The notes beneath the pieces are model-generated. The model saw nothing but the letters and a program-made list of their open reading frames with translations. It made no database searches and was not told the origin of the DNA. Of a stretch of 64,000 nucleotides of DNA, positions 56,206 through 64,000 are shown piece by piece. The first letter of the stretch is position 1, and each line of letters begins with the position of its first letter. The translations under genes and the position numbers were made by a program. The stretch is from Haliclystus octoradiatus (taxonomy: Eukaryota; Cnidaria; Staurozoa; Stauromedusae; Haliclystidae), in the NCBI GenBank assembly GCA_916610825.1, contig OU744447.1, forward strand, positions 30,640,561 to 30,704,560, read 5' to 3'.

Positions 56206-57543
56206 ACAATGTTTGTAAATTAGGGGTTGAGCAACAGTTGGGGCCTTTTACGGCTCATCAGGACGTGTTATTGCCCTAAATTTTGTCTGTGAAATCGTGA
56301 ATAGGCATTCTTATCTACGTTATTGCGTTATCGATGATTTTTGCGTTATATAAAAACAAAAACATGAAGTTTTACAGAATATTTCAGATAAAATCATAGC
56401 AAAATTCCCTATTTGGGACGCCAGAATTCAAAAAGTTCTCAAGGGGGTGAATCTCCAGACCCCATTTTAAGACTTCAACCCTGTTTTCCTATTTTTATCA
56501 TGCAAAATTTTTATTATTTGCAAACACCTTGTTCACCAAATGTTCAAACTTTGCATGTTCAGCTAAATATTAATAATACGATTTAAAAGCAGATAGATCT
56601 GAATTGAATCAATTTCAAGAAAGCTCTTTCGTTTGAATGCATGAAATTTGAAACTTTCATTATGCTATGCGTGAAATTGTACAGATTGAGTACGTAAATA
56701 CGTTATTGCCATGGCATATAGGGGGCCAACAGTTGTGTGCACTGTTATACGGGGTGCATTAATATGCTGCCAAACTATGCCAGAAATAAAGATAATAGGC
56801 CAACAAATGTTATTGGTCCTGATTTGGATCACTCAGCAGAATTGATGCTATCATGTGTAATACTGTTACAGCAGAGCCCATAGGAATTGGCAATTGTACA
56901 TGCATTTACATCCAAATATCTAGGAGTCTTGCATCCTGTCTAAACCACTATGTCTTAACAAACAACTGAGAACTGAATCCTTATGATCATTTCTATTTTC
57001 ACATCATGAATTCATGATCATGCTACATATCGAACAAACATTAGAATAATTGAATATAATTCATTAAAAATATGTTTCACTTACTTTTAATTAAAATACT
57101 GACCTTGATTTTGGAAAATAGAAAGCCAATACAATAAGTGTTAGGCCCTATTGAATATCTACAGATTTTTGCTTTGAATCTTGTCCTTGATAATGCCTGT
57201 CATCCTTCGTTTTCCTCTGCAACATAACACTGGGAGACTTTTCGAACTGATAACATTCCATTATGAATTAATTCGTGACAGAGTTTCTTCGAATCAAATA
57301 TCTTTGAGAACCAAAATTAGGAGGAAAGTGTACCATTTCACCATTAAACCATAAAAAATCATACGCAAACCTGAATGATACGCGAACGATGTCTACCATC
57401 TTGTTGTATTGTCTTTCGATCAAAATTTGACAGTTTTCCGAAAACATGTTGCGCTCAGCCTGTGCGCAGACGTTTAGATGGAGGCATAATGGCGTTTTAG
57501 AAAGGGTTAATAATTTGTGACTTTAAATGCAAATAAAGTAATG
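56206..57543. other. Stretch between the tandem array and the right inverted arm
   Basis: No gene or named repeat recognised. It contains a few direct words (TACGTTATTGCG, AATACGTTATTGCC) and AT-rich DNA. The segment at 57410-57490 has somewhat more CG than its neighbours. Confidence 0.45.
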
Positions 57544-57679
57544 TTCCGCCACCTCGATTTTTCTCGATTTTCAGTATGTTGTTAAGCGTTAAATTCTGTT
57601 CTAGAATCTGTAAAAAAAGCTTGTGTTGCAATTTGTCCTGGGTTCCGTGTTTTTTCGATCTAGATTGACTGGACTACAA
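57544..57679 (-). repeat. Right arm of the distant inverted repeat
   Basis: Reverse complement partner of 54037-54170: TTCTCGATTTTCAGTATGTT, GCTTGTGTTGCAATTTGTCC and AGATTGACTGGACT. It abuts the foldback at 57680. Confidence 0.7.
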
Positions 57680-57917
57680 GCAAATCTACAATCTGTGTAG
57701 GCCTAGTAGTATAGTCCCATAGAAAAAATCAATCATTCATATGGACACTTTGACTAGAAGATAGTTGTTGGAAATAGTATAGAATTATTCAACATGATAT
57801 TTTAAAACAATTTTCGACTCTAATTGGTTCAGAATATCTGTTAGTAGAAGGGTCCGTATGATTGTTTGGTTTTTTCTATGGGACTATACTACTACAGTAC
57901 ACAGATTGTAGATTTGC
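57680..57917. repeat. Foldback with ~55-bp arms
   Basis: GCAAATCTACAATCTGTGTA and TAGTAGTATAGTCCCATAGA on the left pair with TCTATGGGACTATACTACTA and ACACAGATTGTAGATTTGC on the right, and ATTCATATGGAC/GTCCGTATGATT extends the match. Short central spacer of ~100 bp. It lies immediately next to the inverted arm at 57544-57679. Confidence 0.85.
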
Positions 57918-58229
57918 GGAAACACAAGACCAAGCACTCACTCACTTGATCACTCGTTGGGGGAGCTGGCCCCCTTGTGGGGGAAATGATGATGTCAATC
58001 CTGATGTCAAATCATTGTCAGATGTTTCTACTATTCTATGGGGCATTGAGGATCTTGGGGATACAATAATCAAACACACTGATATTGAAATTGACTAAAA
58101 TGATGTTTATCACTACAACATTCATTATATTACACATCAGAGCAAAACGTCATTTCACTACACCAGTAAAAAATACAGCTAATTTCATACTAAAATGTTT
58201 ATAAAATATTTTTATCAAATATATAATAT

Positions 58230-58335
58230 ATATGTAAATATAACATATCAATATTTGATAACAATATAAGTCATAATAAATTCAAAAACCCTACTTCATA
58301 TATATATATATGTATATATATATAGATTAAATATT
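58230..58335. repeat. (TA)n-rich tract near the TEAD 3' end
   Basis: Runs of ATATATATATATGTATATAT at about 58300-58324 lie 85-120 bp beyond the TEAD stop codon, presumably in the 3' UTR or just outside. No clear minus-strand AATAAA was picked out here. Confidence 0.6.
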
Positions 58336-58419
58336 ATTTACTAACTATGAAATACTTTAAATCTCTATCTGAATTCCAATCGAAATCCAAAAACGTAATC
58401 ATATAATCAGATTATAAAA

Positions 58420-61400
58420 TCATGCTTCAGCATTAGGACCACGGACCAGCCTATAGATGTGATGCTGAGCGCCATGCTCGCTTGTTGAAACTTCAAATAC
58501 ATAAGCAAGACATAAAAGTGTTTCTTGGGTATCACGATTGCTCACAACCTAAACATAGTGAAAAGAAAGAAATATGAATATCAAATGTGAAATATCGCAA
58601 GCACCGTGCAGGTATGCAGTCAAATATTTTACCAAAATGATTATACAGTACAGTACCAAAATGACCTGCTTAAGTGCAAGTCAAAATTGCCAACGGTTTT
58701 CATTGCGTTTATCCAAATTTGCAGTTATCCGAAATTGTTTACCAAGGTCTTGACCAGAAATTTGTTTAACGGGTTTCAAAGCCAGGTTGCATATAAGCGG
58801 GAATTTCACTTATAATCTGAATTGCACATAAGCGGGTTACACTGTAGTAACACTAGTCCAATGCAAGTCCATTATCCACTCAAGTTCTTGTATTATTTTT
58901 GTCTGGGTCAGGATCTCAAGGGTGAATCACAGATTGGAGAATGAGTAAATCAGAAATCTTGACAATTAAATTGATTAGTCACAATTCATATAAATTTTTT
59001 TTTAAATATTTCCTTATAGCAACCAGCATAAGACACGTCTGATTTCCGGAAAACGGAAAGAAATTTACGGAAAAATTTTAAACAACGTCCATTGTATTCT
59101 GCTTTCCTGTAAACGAGTGTACCGCATGGGAATATATCGTCGTGACTCGTCGTGAGCGGTGGGTTTAGATGCAGTGAAAATCATTGTATAATTGATTGCT
59201 TGATTTACTGTATTTTGTATTATGTTGCTGTCATCTTTGCTTATTTTCATAAAGGCATTCGCTACCTAACATTTGTTTTTTTAATTTATTGCATTAATGT
59301 CGATTCCGATGGCTGAGTTAGCTAAAAACAAAGATTAAAGTTCAGTTCCGATTCTTGTCATTACTAATCTCTCAACAATTGGGCTGAGCGGGCTGTGGTA
59401 ACTGTGCAAGATAAGGTATCCTTTGCAAACGGATACAAATGGTAATTGGTAACTGTAATAATTCTTCGCCATATATATAACATCGCTTAAACAGCCCTTG
59501 TTAAAACCCTGATTGTGAAGGTAAACTTCAATGTTTACTTTGTCAAGATATTGTCAGATTCAGATACTTGCAAACATTGTTTAGATCTTAATTCGTATTT
59601 AATTGAAAACATTTACAATTTTGTATTCTTTTCTATCGATGGTGAATTACACAAATGAAAAATAACAGATGCTAACAAAATAATCACAATCCAATACAAC
59701 ATTGCAAAATATTAAATTCACTGCATCTAAATACACCGCTCACGACGAGTCATGACGATATATCCCCATGCGGTACACTCGTTTACAGGAAAGCAGAATA
59801 CAATAGACCTTGTTTTATATTTTTCCGTAAATTTCTTTCCGTTTTCCGTAAATCAGACGTGCCCACCAGCATAGTGGTCAAATCTTTTACCCAAAAAGTG
59901 ACCTTTTTCAACTGGTATATAATGGGACTGAAAATGATCTAGAATCAATCTGTATCTGATATAGAGCCAATCCAGAGTTAAAAATTATAAAAAATTGTGC
60001 ACCTGGACTAGTCACAGGCATTTTTGTCAAGTTTAATAGGTCATCTAGAAACAAACGTGTAAATTCTGTTTGAAAGGAATTTCAAAATTCCATTCAACAA
60101 TTTTCTAACAAATGATAGTGATTTTTACACTAAATATCATGAAACTGTCAAAAAAAATTTCAGCCAATTTGAGTAGGTGAAAATTTGTTCTGCCGCAGAC
60201 ATCGTTTTCAGATGAAGTCTGAATTGATAAGTTCTTACCTGCAAAATTGTGAAGTTCTCAAGTACACTATTCATCATGTATTTCTCAGGTAAATGTTTTA
60301 ATTTGTGAATAAAATTGATCATGTATTCACACATAGGTGAACGATGAATTTGGTAGATGAAACGACCATTCTCATAATGAGGATATTCCGTCTGAAACAA
60401 CAATACAGCATTGATTGATCATACAGTATCAAATTAAATGTAAATATCACCTGCCAGATTATCATTCCTCTAGCAGCAAGCATCCGTGGATTATTGCCCA
60501 AATTAATAAAACAAAACAACATTCCTTGAATGAATATTACATATTTCAACAACAGAAAATTTCCATCATTATTGGGGTAGCAATATCAATCTATGTGACT
60601 ACTGCATTAATAATGGATATCTATAGATTATATTGCAAACAAAGAAGAATCGCAGGAATGATGTACTGATTGTGTTAGCCACACAGTGATTAGTCTGCAT
60701 GCAGGCCTATTGTTTTCTTTCGTCAAGGTAGGGTCTGCGAAACGCTGGCAGAAATTGAATCTCAGTTAAGGACGACATTGCAGTTTGCCAACGTAATTAA
60801 GGTGCCGTCCTTTGTGACTAAGGAAATTGATTGAGTTAACAGAAGAAATTTGATTCCTTTGAAGCTAAATGACCTTATCAGTTTTTTATTAGGCCACAGG
60901 AGTGTTAACTGAGATTCTGCCAGCGATTCGCAGACCCTACCTTGAAAACCAGTAAGCCAGATTTTTGATGCACAATTCAAAATCATTTTCAAAAACAAAT
61001 ATTGAAGTAATGAAGTGCAAAATGCTTGTCACATGAAAGCGTTTATTCAAAAAGCGTTTATTTTATGAACAAACTATTTATACGCCTTATGAACTGCTCA
61101 TAAACTTTTTGAAAATTTAACTATACTATAATTTAACTATTTGACTATATGAAAATTTAAAAACTGTTCATGGATTTATTATGAACAATTCATGAACATT
61201 ACATTTCTTCACAGGGTTTGGGACAGAAGTACAAAGCATCTATAAAGTTATTTTTATGCTGAAATTATTAACATAAAAATTTAGCAGTTTTCCAATAAAG
61301 ATGTTTTTCATGATGTATCTACTTCAACAGACTTGTCAACAACAACCAAACTTCGAATTAACTTGCAAATGATGTGCTGGAAAACTGGCAGCCTGACATA

Positions 61401-63844
61401 TTTGATTGAGATAGGATATTAAATATTAAAATACTGAACATAGAACAAATAATCAAAATATTACAGATTACAATGGTACTGTTATGACGATTTCAAGTCA
61501 ATATTATTACCTCAACTTTTTCAACCACTTGCTTGCCAAACGAACATACTTTTGTTGAACACGAAATAGGCATATTTTCTGCAGATTCGTAACTAGAAAA
61601 AATCAATTTAAAAGTTTGAAATTAGTCAAAGAATTTACTACAAACTGCAAACATGTAATAAAATGTAAAAGTGAATAAAAATGTATAACTTGGTTAACAA
61701 ATTTTACAAAGAGCAAATACGGAAATAGGCAGCTTGTCAGGTTTGATGTGGGAATGTTGAGTATCGGTAGTCTTACTCAATTTCATTACACATATTGGCT
61801 ATTGCGGTTGAACAGTTTAGGGCAACCCATATTTTGACATGAGTTCTGACTTTCGAAGGAGCACTTTAGGGATGCGAATCGACAGTCAAAACGGTAATCA
61901 AATATTCAACAAGTTAGTATTCGATTCAAATTGATTATTAATCAAAATCTTTTGTTCTATTGTTACCATTCAAGCAGACGATGAAAACACAAACAAAACA
62001 TTTTCCACGACTGCAAGAAATTCGTTGAAAACATCATATTCAACTTGACTATCTTTACATAGATTTTGAAAGATAAAACACATAAATACAACAGTTTGTT
62101 CACTCAGTTTGTTCGCTTCGACGTTAGTTTATAGAATTCATGTGATTTAAAACGCTTCATGTTTCATCACATCTGTTCGATCAATTAATTGTCGTAGCAA
62201 CGGACTCTGAAATAGAACTAATGATGCATAACTTGAGATTTTCCTAGTTTATAGTTTTTTCAATTGATTTGATTATTAATTGATTAATCGATAGTCGATT
62301 CGCATCCATATTCAATTTGCATGGGCTACTTGATTCCGAAACACATTTTTTGGTGTAATGCGCACTTTAAATAGTATAAAAATAAAAAATATTAAAACAA
62401 GATGCTTTTTTAGAATTAAATGTTTCCTTTGAGATTTTTTCAAATTCCTCAAAACATTATTCCATTGCTCCAATAACGCATTTTATATAATGCATTTTTT
62501 ATGTTGTGTGAAATGTAAATCATACTTCGTGTAAACGCCATTATCAATGTAAGTGATTGAAACTTTACTGACATGATTGTCATTGTTTATATATATTGAC
62601 TCACTATGGTCGGAAGTGATTTTGAATAGTTTGAATATAAACTAGGTGTAAATATGTTTTTGAATCAGTCGTGAGCTCGTTGCTATTGAAATAAGTAAGA
62701 ACCAATTGATGTAACAAGTAACCATTTACAAGTAATGTACTGTGTGTCAATTTATAGTATTCGTAAAAGATTAAAGTTAGTACCCAACGCTACATCAAAG
62801 GTATGTTAAATGTAAACAAATTAATTGATTCGTCATTGTCTGTTATGTAATTATATCTAGCTTACATTAATTTGTATTTTATTCTATTAACAATTAGAAA
62901 AACGATATAAAAAAGATTGTCAAACTACAACAGTTCATTCTTTTCTCGTATTATCTCGGTGTTGTTATAACTTTCAATGTAATCTGCAAAAGGCGATTTA
63001 CAAATCATCAGAAGAAAACAAAATGGCGATTACAAAAAATAAAAACGAGATTTATAGAATCATTTCTTGTGAGAATATCTTGAGTGATATCTTATATTTC
63101 TATTGTTTGAGAACAATCTGCCATTGTTTTAAGTAACCAATAACAATGTTCAAAAACTATTTGAATAAATATACGAATTCCAATTATTTGAATAGATAGC
63201 AATTTTGGCATTGAATAGAATGCCTAATGTAATATGACTATTCTACTGAGATGAAGCGTTTAATTTTTCTTACGTGCTTGATACACCATAAAACGCACTC
63301 GTGTCTTCACCATCAATTGTGTTCAAATCTCCCTATCATAAAAAAAATAATTTGCTTATCAGAATAAATTGAATTCCTAAAAATTGATTGAATACCTGAT
63401 ATTTTACAACTTTCTATTGATTATCAATGTGACTGATGCTTGGTTGGTTACAGGATCGCTAGCTGGTCTTGGTCTGATGCAAATCTTAATTGTATAACTC
63501 CCACCATCCAAACACCAATACAGTACTAAAACGTGTTATGATGAGTTTTCAAGTGCTGTTTCTTGTAAGAGCTGGACCTCAAAGTTAAACCTGACTGGAG
63601 TGTGGATGCAAGGGTGGTAATAAAAGTATTTACAGTATAAAAACAAATTGTAAAATTGAAAATATTAACTTACCCAGAATTTCACCAAATAAAAAAGCTG
63701 TGAAGGACCTTTTTCATATAACTCTTTTAAACCCCCTTTCTTTTCCGGAAATTTATCATAAATCTGTCGTATGTCGATTGCTTCCATGTTTGGATCCGCA
63801 AAATTAGCATTTGGACCAAGATGAACAAATAGATGTTTGATATA
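58420..63844 (-). CDS. TEAD1: TEAD transcription factor, YAP-binding domain (5' partial, continues beyond right edge)
   Basis: Five exons in transcript order: 63844-63674, 63332-63274, 61592-61511, 60391-60239, 58548-58420. Together 197 aa plus stop, all phases consistent. Exon 1 here begins [10 protein letters not shown] and contains [20 protein letters not shown] and [12 protein letters not shown]. It is followed by [60 protein letters not shown] with [15 protein letters not shown], and [20 protein letters not shown] ending [13 protein letters not shown]. These follow the vertebrate TEAD C-terminal domain almost residue for residue. It is the immunoglobulin-like fold that binds YAP/TAZ (Yorkie) and carries the autopalmitoylated cysteine. 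The TEA DNA-binding domain must lie beyond position 64000. The protein is the nuclear effector of Hippo signalling. The symbol is family-level; invertebrates usually have one TEAD (scalloped). Confidence 0.95.
58643..58848. mobile_element. pogo-like MITE, 'GTAACCCGCTTA' family, copy 3
   Basis: Inverted relative to the copy at 24407: GACCTGCTTAAGTGCAAGTC near the left, CAAATTTGCAGTTATCCGAA inside and TAAGCGGGTTACACTGTA at the right. It is in the last TEAD intron, ~100 bp from the splice acceptor. Confidence 0.8.
59031..59865. mobile_element. 835-bp inverted-repeat transposon with 8-bp flanking duplication CCAGCATA
   Basis: The arms are ~135 bp. Left CACGTCTGATTTCCGGAAAA, then AAAGAAATTTACGGAAAA, GCTTTCCTGTAAACGAGTGT, GACTCGTCGTGAGCGGT; the right arm is the inverse, ending TTTTCCGTAAATCAGACGTG. 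Identical 8-mers CCAGCATA lie at 59023-59030 and 59866-59873. An 8-bp duplication fits hAT- or P-type elements. No transposase. Located in the last TEAD intron. Confidence 0.88.
60725..60943. mobile_element. MITE with AAGGTAGGGTCTGCG ends, complete copy
   Basis: AAGGTAGGGTCTGCGAAACG and CGATTCGCAGACCCTACCTT are the inverted ends, extended by CTGGCAGAA..TGAATCTCAGT against ACTGAGATTCTGCCAG. The interior resembles the truncated copy at 33165-33370, with one segment (GGTGCCGTCC...GTGAC) in the opposite orientation. TEAD intron. Confidence 0.85.
61868..62307. mobile_element. hAT-like MITE, GGGATGCGAATCGA ends
   Basis: TTAGGGATGCGAATCGACAG near 61867 and ATAGTCGATTCGCATCC ending at 62307 are inverted repeats. 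Subterminal ATTGATTATTAATCAAAAT and TTGATTATTAATTGATTAAT extend the symmetry. No clear target-site duplication. It lies in a TEAD intron. Confidence 0.7.
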
Positions 63845-64000
63845 CTGAAACACATTGCGAAAATTAAAAAAAAATTAAGACATAAATTGTGGATTTTGAA
63901 AAGTTTAGATTAATTATTTTTGAAAATCAGTGAATTGGGCTTGAAACTACGAGAATCACAGAAAAACGAAAATCTAATTTATCATATTCAATTACTTTTA

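Noticed and set aside
57862..58098. 78-aa + strand frame with an acidic C-terminus
   Set aside because: It starts inside the foldback at 57680-57917, so at least its first part is repeat; the rest has no recognised domain or splice partner.
60415..60669. 84-aa + strand frame with one membrane-like segment
   Set aside because: It lies in a TEAD intron, antisense, with no start context, homology or conserved motif that I recognise.

Overview
The window is nuclear DNA of an animal. It is AT-rich (my estimate is about one third G+C), its genes are split by GT-AG introns of roughly 80 bp to over 4 kb, and introns and intergenic DNA are full of short inverted-repeat transposons. The proteins are bilaterian orthologues. 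A marine invertebrate, possibly a deuterostome such as a tunicate, would fit, but the sequence alone does not settle the phylum. I see no bacterial, phage or CRISPR content.

Layout, left to right. (1) 1-11576, + strand: an ING3-type chromatin reader. The exon holding its first ~31 residues lies left of the window, but the last 9 nt of a coding exon are at positions 1-9. (2) 12778-31632, + strand: a complete 15-exon mitochondrial glutamate dehydrogenase of 539 aa. Its 3 kb intron 11 holds a single-exon class A GPCR gene on the opposite strand (26536-27441) and a decayed partial duplicate of that gene's 5' end. (3) 32777-46885, - strand: a complete 19-exon ZMIZ (PIAS-like MIZ-finger coactivator) of 1304 aa, convergent with glutamate dehydrogenase. 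Its promoter and a noncoding first exon may lie near 52975-53100. (4) 46886-58419: no protein gene recognised. It holds an array of ~136-148 bp tandem repeats with a 294 bp dimer period, flanked by a distant pair of inverted repeats and a foldback. (5) 58420-63844, - strand: the last five exons of a TEAD transcription factor, covering most of the YAP-binding domain. The TEA DNA-binding domain lies beyond the right edge.

Exon joins were checked by reading frame. Summed coding lengths are multiples of three in every gene: glutamate dehydrogenase 1620 nt, ZMIZ 3915 nt, ING3 visible part 1176 nt after two leading bases, TEAD visible part 594 nt.

The four multi-exon genes are not an obvious pathway cluster. 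ING3 (NuA4/TIP60), ZMIZ and TEAD are all transcription or chromatin factors; glutamate dehydrogenase is metabolic. The striking non-genic content is the range of non-autonomous DNA transposons. Several have exact target-site duplications, including a 1020 bp hAT-like element with a perfect 8 bp duplication. There is also a 5'-truncated LINE whose 3' tail is a (GAT)n microsatellite, and a strongly over-represented palindromic octamer, TAGGCCTA.
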